DNA of 64,000 nt from Aquilaria yunnanensis. Taxonomy: Eukaryota > Streptophyta > Magnoliopsida > Malvales > Thymelaeaceae. The DNA is taken from contig CM077597.1 in assembly GCA_039654915.1 (NCBI GenBank), positions 74,960,001 through 75,024,000 of the forward strand, read 5' to 3'. Below, piece after piece: positions 46,239-57,403 of this stretch (position 1 is the stretch's first letter; each line of letters starts with the position of its first letter). A program made the translations under genes and the position numbers. Under the pieces are notes generated by a model. It saw only the letters and a program-made list of their open reading frames with translations. It had not been told where the DNA came from and ran no database searches.

Positions 46239-46296
46239 CCTATCAGAACAACAAGCAAGGCACACACAATTGCTCAATATTCATAAATACTCATCT

Positions 46297-48347
46297 TGCA
46301 TGGGCCTTGGTAAGTCCACCAAGCAATAAAAATCCCAAAAATGTCCAAAGTCCAATTGCAAGCCAAAAATCCAAGGTTGGCCAAAATTATTAAGTCCATA
46401 GGTTTTGGTCACTAAAGTTAGACCAACTAAAAGATATGCTCATCAAGCAAGCCATAAATCCACAATGCCATGGAACACAAATTTTTCAACTTAATAAACC
46501 TTGTTTCCACAACTCTAAGACTTCAAGTCCTGCATATAAAGTCCACACTTATTAGCTTGATTACAAGCAACTTATAAACACTTAGGGTGTTTGAAATATT
46601 TGAGCAATACCACACATACGCAAACCTTAGCACAATGGAAAGAGTATCCAATACTCTTAGCTTGATCTCTCAAGCAAATCTTTTCCTACAAAAGTAGAGT
46701 AGGGTAGGTAAGTTATAAAACTTAATAAGGATTCCAGTGGCATCCAATGCCTAACTTATAGCCTCCAAGACCTAACATATGCCAAGCACATAATGGCAAA
46801 ATAATTCTATACTTCTGCAAAGAAAACACGAAGATACATGCATATAACAATAATATCATAGTCGGGGGTTAGCATGCACATCCAAACAGAGAAGCACACA
46901 AATACACACACACCACTTAACACCTTATTCACAGAAGGGCAGCATCCCTTATATTTTAGTTCATTATTTCATTTCCATAATGTTTTCGGAGAGCTCACTT
47001 AGCATAGGAATTAAGGTGGCCGCCTTAACTCCTAGCCCATAATTCTTGCTTAACTTAATTTAGCTCATGAGCACAACAGAATTACCAAAGCAATAACACA
47101 ACTTAAGCCCTCGTAGCACTCTTAAGATCATATGGTTACAATGACCATCACCTAGGGGCCCAAATACTCAAAGAGTATAGGAATCCTTACCCACATACCG
47201 AATGCTTTAGAAGCTTGTTCTCCTTCATTTTCCTTGCTAGTTGACTCTAGAAATTGTTTTCTAGCACAAGAACCAAAATGGCTGAATTGTTAGGAAGCAT
47301 AATCTTGCATAAAATACCTAGAACACTTGGTGTTTAGCTTAAAGAACACAAAATACCAAGAACCCTTGGTGTTTACTTACGGAACCTCACAAAAGAGGTA
47401 AGGGCAAATTTATGAGCTTGCTTTTCTTCAAGTTTCTTCTTGATTCCTTGCTTCCAATGAACTTAGAAGCTCATACATGCAAAGAGCTCCTTGATTAGAG
47501 CTTAAAACCACCAAAAATGGAAATGACCGAAAGTTCTTCTTTGGTTTTTCTTGATTTCTTCACTTGATTCTTGCTTTGTATGGCCTTAGAACTTGATATT
47601 CACCAAGAACACTTGGTTTTTGTTTGAAGAAACTTGTATTCTTGCTATGGCCGAATGGTTTATGGACAAGAAGAGTTGGAAGAGTGAAGAGAATGGCAAG
47701 AACTTGTGTTGGCCGAAAATGAGAGAGAATGGAGGAGAGTTGAGAGCAAATGAGTTGTTGAAGTGATGAAATGAATATGATTGAATGGGAGAAGTGTATG
47801 GCCGGCTATAGCATTCAAAATGGGTGGGAATATGCCTTGGTGGAATGATTATTCAAATGCTAAGTGGGACACATAGTGGGGGACAGAGTGTAAGAGTGGT
47901 ATGGGCTTTAATAATGAAACAGTGAGGGTGGGGGACAAAGGTGAGTGGAGGTATGGGTGGAATGTTATTTAATTATGGGTGAAGGTGGAGGTGGCAATAT
48001 TTTAACAGGAATTGGGGGCATGGCCAGCCATGGCATCCAAGGCCATGCAAATTGGGTTAATTCCCCCTTTAGTCCTCCAATTATTTGAATTTGGGCGATT
48101 GAGCCCAACTTACAACAATCCCTTTTTTTAATTGAGTCCCTCACCTTTTAAAATCCACCGTTTTCACCACTAATTCTCTTGGCCTAAGCCAAGCTTAATT
48201 TCAAGAATGTCCAACATTCATTTATGCCCAAACCATACTTAATTCAATGTCCCCTCAAATTAATTGAGCTTAATTTCCAATTTAGGAAAATTCTTATTCA
48301 CTTAATCCACTTAGCCCAAGACTTAATGGATTTTCGGGCATTAAAAT
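46297..48347 (-). repeat. G1 5' LTR, lacking its U5 end and PBS
   Basis: Read minus it matches the G2 LTR from its start (TTAATGCCCGAAAATCC...) through GCTTGGTGGACTTACCAAGGCCCATGCA, about 2.05 kb. At 46294-46297 it jumps straight into the gag leader (GATGAGTATTTATGAATATTG). About 0.8 kb including the LTR end and PBS is therefore deleted relative to G2. Confidence 0.75.
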
Positions 48348-48350
48348 TTC

Positions 48351-48752
48351 AAGCTTGTCGTGCCCTGACTTGCCCCTGGCCCATTCGGGCCCGATTACTT
48401 AAAACATGCAGTGAAAGATTTTATTACACAGAAGGGGCAATTATCACTTATTAAAACTTATGGGCATGAACCCTAGGATAGTTACCGGTACTAGCTCATT
48501 AAGTTCTTTATTTAAAGTTAAGTTGAAGTGCTCTCAGAAACAAGCTAGTACCTATGTGGAATTCATGTGTTCATTACATGGTCTTTACCAAGCTTAGCCA
48601 AGTACATGCATGGCAACCAAAACATCATCTCAAGTTTGGAAAAACTTATTTGTCATGCATATGCTTTGCATGCTTATGTGTCTTGGTGATGACTAATGCA
48701 AATAGTCACTTAACTCCTCTAGATGCAACTTAATACTTATGCATCTATTAAT
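48351..48752 (-). repeat. LTR U5-end fragment in tandem with the G1 LTR
   Basis: The minus strand matches the last 400 bp of the G2 LTR (about 51040-51443) and ends GGGCACGACA, followed by AAGCT-type leader bases (48351-48355) and then directly by the G1 LTR start. On its right it is fused head to head to the G2 LTR at about 48752. Confidence 0.7.
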
Positions 48753-51443
48753 TCCTGGGCTAAATGGATTAAGTGGAAAAGAATTTTCCTAAATTGGAAA
48801 TTTAGCTCAATTAATTTAAGGGGACATTGAATTAAGTATGGCTTCGGCCTAAATGAGTGTTGGACATTCTTGAAACTAAGCTTGGCTTAGGCCAAGAGAA
48901 TTAGTGGTGAAAATGTTGTATTTTAAAGGTGAGGGACTTAATTGAACAAAGAGATTGTTGTAAGTTGGGCTCAATTGCCCAAATTCAAATAATTGGAGGA
49001 CTAAATGGGGGAATTAGCCCAATTTGCATGGCCTTGGATGCCATGGCTAGCCATGCCCCCATTTCCCCATTATTTTATTCACCTCCATCTCCACTCACAA
49101 TAAAATATTACTCCACTCATACCTCCACTCACCTTTGTCCCCCACCTTCACTTATTCATCATTATACAACTATTACACTTTGTCTCCCACTATGTCTCCC
49201 ACTTAGCATTTGAATAATCACTCCACCTAAGACACACTCCCACCCATTTTGAACTAGTTTGGCCGGCCAACATTCCTCCCATTCATTCAAACACATTCAC
49301 TTCACTTCAACAAGCCAGAATACTATCAACTCTGCCCTCTTCTCTCATTTTTGGCCATCACTCATTCTTCCTCTCCAAACACATTTCCAACTCTCTTCTT
49401 CCTCTAAACATTCGGCCATAGCAACACCATAACCTTCCTCAAACAAAAACCAAGTGGTCTTGGTAGATTTTAAGCTCTAAATCCATAAAGAGCAAGGATC
49501 AAGTGAAGAATTCAAGAAAAACCAAGGTGAAACTTTCAGCCATCTCTATTTCTTGGAGGTTTTGAGCTCTAATCAAGGAGCTCTTTGCACGCATAAGCTT
49601 CTAAGTTCATTGGAAGCAAGGAATCAAGAAGAAACTTAAAGAAAAGCAAGCTCATAATTTTGGCCTGACCTCTTTTGTGAGGTTTTGTAAGTGTACACCA
49701 AGTGTTCTTGGTATTTTATGTTAAGAAAAGCAAAGTTATTCTTACTAATAAATTCGGCCATTTTGGTTCTTATGCTAGAAAATAATTTCTAGAGTCAACA
49801 AGCAAGAAAAAATGAAGGAGAACAAGCTTTTAAAGCTTTTGGTATCGTGGGTAAGAATTCCTATACTCTTTGAATATTCGGGCCCCTAGGTGATGGTCAT
49901 TGTAACCATATGATCTTAGGAGTGTTAAGAGGGCTTAAGTTGTGTTATTGCTTCGGCAATTCTGTTGTGCTCATAAGCTAAGTTAAATTAAGCAAGCATT
50001 ATGGGCTAGGAGTTAAGGCGGCCACCTTAATTCCTATGCTAAGTGAGCTCTCCGAAAACATTATAGAAATGAAATAATGAACTAAAATATGAGGGATGCT
50101 TGCTGCCCTTCTGTGAATAAGGTGTTAAGTGGTGTGTGTGTTTGTGTGCTTTTTTTTTTATGTGCATGCTAACCCCCGATTATGATATTATTGTTATATG
50201 GATGTATCTTCGTGTTTTCTTTGTCTTTGTGTTTTCTTTGCAGGAGTATAGGATTATTTTGTCATTATGTGCTCAACATATGTTAGGCCTTGGAGGCCAT
50301 AAGTTAGGCATTGAATACCATCAAAATTTTTATTGAGTTTTATAACTCACCCGCCCTACTCTACTTTTGGAGGAAAAGATTTGCTTGAAAAAGCTAAAAG
50401 TATTGGATACTCTTTCTGTTGTGCTAAGGTTTTGGGTATGTGTATAGTATTGCTCAAATATTTCAAACACTCTAAGTGTTTATAAGTTGCTTGTAATCAA
50501 GCTAATAATTGTGGACTTTATGTGCAGGATTTGAAGTCTTAGAGTTGTGAGAACAAGGTCTATTAAGGTGGAAAATTTTTGTTCCATGGTATTGTGGATT
50601 TATGGCTTGCTTGATGAGCATGTATTTTAGTTGGTCTTACTTTAAATGACCAAATTTATGGACTTAGTTAATTTCGGCCAAACTTAGAGTGTAATTGGAC
50701 TTTGGACATTTTTTGGGATTTTTATTGCTTGGTGGATTTACCAAAGCCCATGCATGATTTATGGGATATATGTTTTTCATGAAACTTGAAGCATGTTGAA
50801 AATAGACCTAAATGCATGTATAGGCCCAAATAAGAAACCGGACAAGATAAGTAAGTTGCATGTCAAATTCGGCCATGCTTTTGTTTCAGTAATAAATGTC
50901 CACAAGCCTAAGTTTAATTTGGAAGCATGCAATGTTTGGCTATGTATGTGCATGTAAAGAAGAACATGCAAGTAAACTTAGAGAAGCGTGAAATTTGGAT
51001 GCATGTGCTAAGGATTGGCTTCCAAAGAAATTAAGTGCAAGTATGTGAATTAATGGATGCATAAGTATTAAGTTGCATCTAGAGGAGTTAAGTGACTATG
51101 TGCACTAGTGATCACCAAGACACATAAGCATGCAAAGCATATGCATGATAAATAAGTTTTTCCAAACTTAAGATGGTGGTTTGGTTGCCATGCATGTACT
51201 TGGCTAAGCTTGGTAAAGACCATGTAATGAACACATGAATTCCACATAGGTACTAACTTGTTTCTGAGAGCACTTTAACTTAACTTTAAATAAAGAACTT
51301 AACGAGCTAACACTGGTAAGTATCCTGGGGTTCGTGCCCATAAGTTTTAATAAGTGATAATTGCCCCTTCTGTGTATGAAAATTTTCACTACGTGACTAA
51401 GTAATCGGGCTCGAATGGGCCAGGGGCAAGTCAGGGCACAACA
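48752..51443 (+). repeat. G2 5' LTR
   Basis: About 2.69 kb ending CAGGGCACAACA before the PBS. It aligns with 60736 onward (3' LTR), but its first about 35 bases (TGTTGTAATGCTTG...) are missing, replaced by the inverted LTR fragment. It includes no gene; the short open frames are not supported by any motif. A long LTR plus iMet PBS plus chromodomain fits Tekay/Del chromoviruses. Confidence 0.8.
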
Positions 51444-51447
51444 AGCT

Positions 51448-51459
51448 TGGTATCAGAGC
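51448..51459 (+). other. G2 primer binding site (initiator tRNA-Met)
   Basis: TGGTATCAGAGC, a perfect iMet-type site, four bases after the LTR end ACAACA. Confidence 0.9.
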
Positions 51460-51611
51460 AATCTTGCTCTTAAGGACCAAGATTTTTGGTCTATGATTTG
51501 TGATAGTATAGACTTGTTCCCATATAGGTTAAGTCCACTAATGAGTATTTATGAATATTGAGCAATTGTGTGTGCCTTGCTTGTTGTTCTGACAAGAAGA
51601 GATCCAAAAAT

Positions 51612-52972
51612 ATGAGTGGAGAAACTAGAGGCTGAAATGAAAATGAAACTTCCCATCAATAGAATGGACATCCTGGTTTTGCGCATGAGGCCCAAGTTAG
51701 GGCTACTGAGCCTAATTGGGCAAATGTTGCTAGGCCTAGCCTTGATGCCCAGGGAAGAATGGAAGCCATGATGAAGGCCATGCAAGCAAGTATGCCCAAT
51801 TAGTCACTAGCATGCAGATCCTGGCAAGGGGTCAAGCACAAGTCCCAGAACCTGCTGGGCAGCAAAGCGAATCCTCAATAAAAAGAATGCCAAGGAAAGA
51901 ACCTGTGCTAGGTGACCAGGCCAGTGAGAATGGCAATGATGATGATGAAGAAGAAAGGAGAAATCTAAGAGCTGGAAGGATAAGGTCTGAGATCAGACAA
52001 GAACTGAGAGAAGAAAATGAAGAAAGTCCAAATGCTGAAGAGCTAGACATAGAAGACATTGAGAGGCCTACCCAACTCACTGTCACCTCTGGAGCAGTGA
52101 GGGCCCAAAGAGGGAGGCCTAATACTGATAATGCTGGAGGCCTAAGAGAAGGCCAGCTGGAGGGGTTCATTGCCCTAAAATCACTAGCATGTAAAGGAAG
52201 CTGTAACCCAAACGAGGCACAATTCTGGGTAAACTAGATTGAAAAGATCTTTGAGAGGATGGACATTTCGTCTTCCTAGAATGTCTTACTGGCAACCTTC
52301 AGAATGGAAGGAAATGCTAAATTATGGTGGAGAGCAGTCCACAAGACTTATGCTAGCAAAAATGCTAGAAGGCCCACTCACAGAAGAAGGGCAATGAGAT
52401 GGGCTGAATTCCAGCAAGCGTTTCAACGACAATACTTTAATGAAGCACTGAAGGATCAGAAGTAGGTTGAGTTTGACTTGCTTGAGCAGAAGGAGCTCTC
52501 AGTGTTAGAGTATGAACAGAGGTTCAATAACCTCATATGGTATGCCCCACAATACGATGGCCGGGAAGGTCTAAAGGCCAAAAGGTTCCTTCGAGGACTA
52601 AAGCCAGAGCTGAGGCAAATACTCAGAGCAGTGGGAGCCCACAAATATCACGACATTGTACAGAGGGCTATGGCCATAGAGCAAGAATTCAGGGGGCAAG
52701 CCATGAATAGCCCTGGAATTACTAACAGGATGCAAATGTCCTCTAAAAAAAGAGGCAGGGAAGGCTTGGCATATGAGCTAAGAAAGGATAAAAGAGAGAA
52801 GAGAGCATCCCTTTATAAACCCCAATGTAAAACATGCGAAAAGTTCCATGGCCAGAAGCCATGCTATAGGCTCACTTATGGATGCCTTACCCAGGATCAC
52901 TGGGTAAAAGATTGTCCTGCCAAGGGAGAAGAACAAAGGACCCTGGGAGGGTTCAATAACAGATGGGCATAG
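51612..52972 (+). pseudogene. G2 gag
   Basis: The start region (MSGETRG) is degenerate with stops. Then come MQILARGQAQVPEPAGQQSE, an acidic linker, EGQLEGFIALKSLACKGSCN, and after stops AEFQQAFQRQYFNEALKDQK, LSVLEYEQRFNNLIWYAPQY, FLRGLKPELRQILRAVG (chromovirus gag core). The zinc-binding end CKTCEKFHGQKPCYRLTYGC and QDHWVKDCPAKGEEQ follows; a short deletion removes part of the knuckle (CLTQDHW instead of CLKCGAQDHW). Nucleocapsid precursor; not functional. Confidence 0.75.
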
Positions 52973-53253
52973 AGGCAATTGCCCATAAAGAGGCCCAATA
53001 TGCCTCTACCTCCATAGGGAAGAGATCAAGATAAGGCAGGAAGAGACAACCTCAGGCTACTGGAAGAGTTTTCCAGATTGAGGTATTGAAGAGAGTAAGA
53101 GATGACCCAGAGGTCAGAGGAGTTGAGGATGATGAGGAAGATATGGACCAAGATAGACTGGTTTAGGAAAGCTCTGAAAGGTACCATTATGATAAATGGT
53201 TATGAAGTATAGGTTTTATTTGATACTAGAGCATTTTTATCAGTAGTATCCTT
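52973..53253 (+). pseudogene. G2 gag-protease junction, cut by solo LTR T
   Basis: Homologous to G1 44865-44600 (linker and first part of protease, up to the DTGA-like segment) with frameshifts. It stops at 53253, where solo LTR T is inserted; the protease goes on at 57404. Confidence 0.65.
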
Positions 53254-53924
53254 TGTCATGCCCAACTTAGCCCCTAGCCCATTTTGGGCCCAATTACTTA
53301 ATCATATAGTGGAATTTCCTAGAAGGAACATTTATTCATTTCTAAAACATATGGGCATGTCCCCAGGACATTACTAGTACTAGCTCATTAAGTATTTACT
53401 TAAAGGTTTATATTGTGCTATCTGAAACAAGCTAGTACTTATGTGAAACTTGTGTGTTCATGTCAAGCTTGTTATCTAGCATAGCCAAGTACATGCATGG
53501 CAACCAAAACACCAAATTCAAGTTTTTTTTTTAAAAAAGAAACTTGTTTATGATGCATACTTCTTGCATACTCATATGTGTCTTGGTAACCCACTATTGC
53601 ACATAAACACATACATGTCTTTAATTTCATTGGTTACCATTTTAGCTCGTTATAGGCATGCATTTCCTTTCTAGTTCATGTGTACTTAATATTCATCTTT
53701 AAACATACATAAAAGGTCGAGACATACATGATTCAATATTTCAACATGTGTTTAGAAAATATAATCATGCACATCTATCAACTTTTTACTTCGGCCTAAA
53801 GATGACTATCAACCAGAATGTCCAAGAGTTCATATATATGCCATAAACATACTACATGGCTGAATATGTTGGAATTCTTGGCGCACCAAGATCCTTTTAA
53901 GATAGGATTTGAGCTCGTTGAGCT

Positions 53925-54470
53925 AACTATAGCTTGAAAAGGTATCTAAGGCAGCTAGAAGTAGCTCCCCTTAGCTCAAGTCAGCTCACTTCAGCTATAA
54001 GTAGCTCAAAGTAGCTGGACTTCAGCTCAAGTTAGCTCAAGTTAGCTCAAGTCAGCTCACTTCAGCTTATGGTAGCTGAATGTAGCTGGACTTCAGCTCA
54101 AGTTAGCTCAAGTCAGCTCAAGTCAGCTCACTTCAGCTTATGGTAGTTGAATGTAGCTGGACTTCAGCTCAAGTCAGCTCACTTCAGCTTATGGTAGCTG
54201 AATGTAGCTGGACTTCAGCTCAAGTTAGCTCAAGTAAGCTCAAGTCAGCTCACTTCAGCTTATGGTAGCTGAATGTAGCTGGACTTCAGCTCAAGTCAGC
54301 TCACTTCAGCTTTTGGTAGCTGAGTGTAGCTGGACTTCAGTTTACTTCAGCTGAAAGCAGCTAACTCCAGCTCAAGGTCAGTTCTTGGAGCTGGACCTTA
54401 GTTCATGGTGCTTGGTTGGAGCTCAAAGGAGCTCAATGGTGCATAAGTAGCATATTGAGCTAGCTTTGTG
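53925..54470. repeat. AGCT-rich tandem repeat in S
   Basis: Units built from AGCTCAAGT and AGCTCACTTC, and a longer unit (about 55-85 bp) with GTAGCTGGACTTCAGC, occur about six times. Nearly every ninth or tenth base starts another AGCT, a self-complementary word. Confidence 0.8.
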
Positions 54471-54589
54471 CCAGCTCACCTTGTTTTTAGCTCAAAACCA
54501 CCAAGAGACACATCTTTTGTGTAAAGGTATGTCTCTTCATCAAAAGAAATAACTCTTGGCTAAAAGAACATGTTCTTTCATCCAAAGGA

Positions 54590-54880
54590 AGTGTTCCTTA
54601 GGTGAATGGACATGTATATTCGGCCATAGGGTGCTTATAGCACCAAGAGTGATGTCCTTTGACTTTAAAGGACATGTATTTTCGCCCATAAGGTAGATAT
54701 GGGTGGTTATAGGCCAAAGGAAGTGTTCCTTGACTTAAAAGACATGTATTTTCGCCCATAAGGTAGTTATGGGTGGTTATAGGCCAAAGGAAGTGTTCCT
54801 TGGCTAAAAGACATGTATTTTCGCCACCATACATGACCCTTAGCCAAAGGAAGTGTTCTTTGGCTTAAAGGACACCTTTC
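54590..54880. repeat. 70-bp tandem repeat in S
   Basis: A unit with GACATGTATTTTCGCC, GGTTATAGGCCAAAGG and AAGTGTTCCTTG starts at 54671, 54741 and 54810 with decayed copies outside. It lies just upstream of the TATA box and may be U3 enhancer repeats. Confidence 0.65.
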
Positions 54881-57403
54881 TTGGTGTAAAGGTGTGCCTT
54901 TTGGTCATCTATAAATAGCCTTTAGTGGCTGGCCATTGAGAGTACGAATTTACACTCAATTTGCACCATTTTTCTTGAGAGAAAAATTCCTCCTTTCATT
55001 CCTTTAAAGAGCCGAAATATTAGACACTTTCTTAGAGCATTGTGGGTGGAATTACATTGAGATTCTTCATCTCAATTCAAGCCTCAAGGCGTATCTCTAA
55101 GATCAAGTCCTTCCTTTTCCTTTTCGGCACAAGACTATCAAAAAGGAAGGTACGCATCCTTTCTTGCTTTAGTAGCATGCTAAGGATTTAAGTTTTATGA
55201 ATGATCTTAGTGGCATGCTAAGTTTGTTTGACTGGATAAGTATGTCTATATTCATGTTGAACTCAAATAGCATGCTAGATATTGTTTTTGAGACAATATG
55301 TATGGAAAACTTATATGCATGTGGCATATACACAAATGAATAACATAAGAGTATGTTATTATTGAGATCCTGAAAATCTTCAGAATATACTTAGAATTGA
55401 ATTTAGCATGCCATTTTACTTAAGTATCGTAAAGGGTCCATAAACACTCAAAAACATAAATTTGGTTTTTAAGACAAACCAAAATACATAGCACATGATT
55501 ATACATGACAAATCACACATAGAACACATTTCCACCTTAGAGACTTTGTTCCCACAATCTAGACTCCAAGTCCTGCATATAAAGTCCACACTTATTAGCT
55601 TGTTACACAAGTAACCAATAACACTTAGAATACTTAGAATATTGAGCAAATACCACACATATGCATAATACCTTTACCACAGAAAGAGTATAAAATACTC
55701 TTGACCTTAGTGCCTTTCAGGTACTTCTTTTCCTACATGAAGTAGAGAAGGGCGGGTGAGTAAAACTCAGTAAGGATTTTGTATGGCTCCCAGAGCCTAC
55801 CATATGGCTTCCAAAGCTTAACATAGCCAAGAATAACATGGCAACAAATATTCCATGCTCCTGCAAAGAAAACACTAAGACAAAGAAGATACAGGTACAT
55901 GCATATAACAATAATAATAATAATCAGGGGTTAGCATACACAACCAAACATAGAAGCATACAACATACACACCACTTAACACCTTATCCCCTTGAAGGGC
56001 AGAGCAAGCATGATCCATATTTCTCATTTCTTAGGTTAACCATTTTATTAATCCATTTTAAAATTTGAGCTCTTTATGCTTGGGAATTGAGTTGGCCGAC
56101 TCAATTCCTAGCCGTAATGCTTGCACGGAGCTAGCTAGCACGAAGTTGCCTAAGCAACAAAACATAGCCCTCTATAACCTTCTTAGGATCACATGGCATC
56201 CAATATCCATCACCTAAGGGCCCGAATACTCAAAGAGTATAAGAATCCTTACTAAAACCGTTAGCAACTTTTGTTGCCCGAAAGCTTTAGAAGTTTGGCT
56301 CTTTGTTTTTCCTTGCTTGTTGTAACTAGAACTTGTGTTCTAGCTTAAGATCCTACAAGGGCAGAAAGTTAGCAAGCCATATTCTTTCTTGACATAACTT
56401 AGAAACATAGGAAATACCAAGAATACTTGGTAGACCACACAATACCTCAACCAGAGGAGGTATGGCCGAATCTTCGGCTTGATTTCCTTAGAGCTCCCAC
56501 TCATCTTTTCTTGAATCCACCACTTGATTCCTTGCCTTGGAAGGCCTTAGAAACTTATGTGTATCAAGAACACAAGTTTCAAACATAAGAATGCCAAGAA
56601 CAAGACTTGGCCGAAACTCTTCCCGGTTGATGACTTCCAAAAATGTCTCCTTTCTTAATCTGCTTTTTGATTCTTGTTCGAGGTGTTCTTAAGAGTTTGT
56701 AGACACGAAGAACACTTGGTAAAATCTCAAGAATGCTCAAGAATGATTCTTGGCCGAATTTAGAAAGAAGGAGAAGTTTGGAAGAGTGTTTTAGAGTTTA
56801 AGGCAAAATTTGAAAGAGAAAATGAAGGAGTTTTAGTGAGAGATTGCAGAGAGAGATGGAGAAGAGTTAAATGAAGTAATTAGAGTGTTTTTAGGCATGT
56901 AATGGTCATCCATATAGAGGGGAGAGTGAAGGAAATCATGTGATTCACATGGGGTGAGTGGGAGACAAATTGAAAGACTTTGGTGAAAGTTGGGTGAATT
57001 TGTTAAAAGTGGGGGACAAGTAGGTGGAGGAAGGAATCCTAAGTGATGAGTTGGATGGGAGGTGGAATAAAATAATGGGAAATGGAGGGAGATGGCAGCC
57101 ATGGCATCCAATGCCTTTAAAATTGGCTAATCCCCCCCTTAGTCCCTCAATTCCTTGTATTTAGGCAATTGAGCCTAACCACCAAAAGTCCCCTTTGTCC
57201 AATTGAGTCCCTCACCTTATATTTTCATCATTTTGCTTGGCCTATGCCAAGATTAAAATTTTGAGAGTGTCCAACACTCATCATACTCCCCAGTCCTACT
57301 TAATTTAGTGTCTCCCGAGCTTAATGAGCTCAATTCCCAAATTGAGAAAAAATTCTCTTCATAGCCCGAGGCTTAAATCACTTAGGAATTTGGGAGCATT
57401 ACA

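Larger units (their letters stand above)
53867..55382 (+). mobile_element. Solo LTR S, nested in T
   Basis: 1,516 bp, TGTTGGAATTC...AATCTTCA, with a perfect 5-bp duplication GAATA on both sides (53862-53866 and 55383-55387). It has a TATA box CTATAAATA at about 54909, 475 bp before its end, followed by a plausible R-U5. No PBS, PPT or coding region is attached. Family not identified. Confidence 0.85.
53254..57403 (-). mobile_element. Solo LTR T, inserted in G2, itself split by solo LTR S
   Basis: On the minus strand it starts TGTAATGCTCCC (57403) and ends GGGCATGACA (53254). The 5-bp flanks TCCTT and TCCTC differ at one base, and removing it joins the G2 protease as in G1. Without S it is about 2.6 kb, near the G-family LTR length. 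It shares landmarks with that LTR (reverse-complemented CTCACCCGCCCT, GCTAACCCC, GGGCCCTTAGGTGATGG), so it is a related chromovirus family. No internal genes. Confidence 0.8.

Noticed and set aside
48929..49213. 94-codon plus-strand frame in the G2 LTR
   Set aside because: It lies wholly in LTR sequence; the equivalent part of the 3' LTR does not conserve it.
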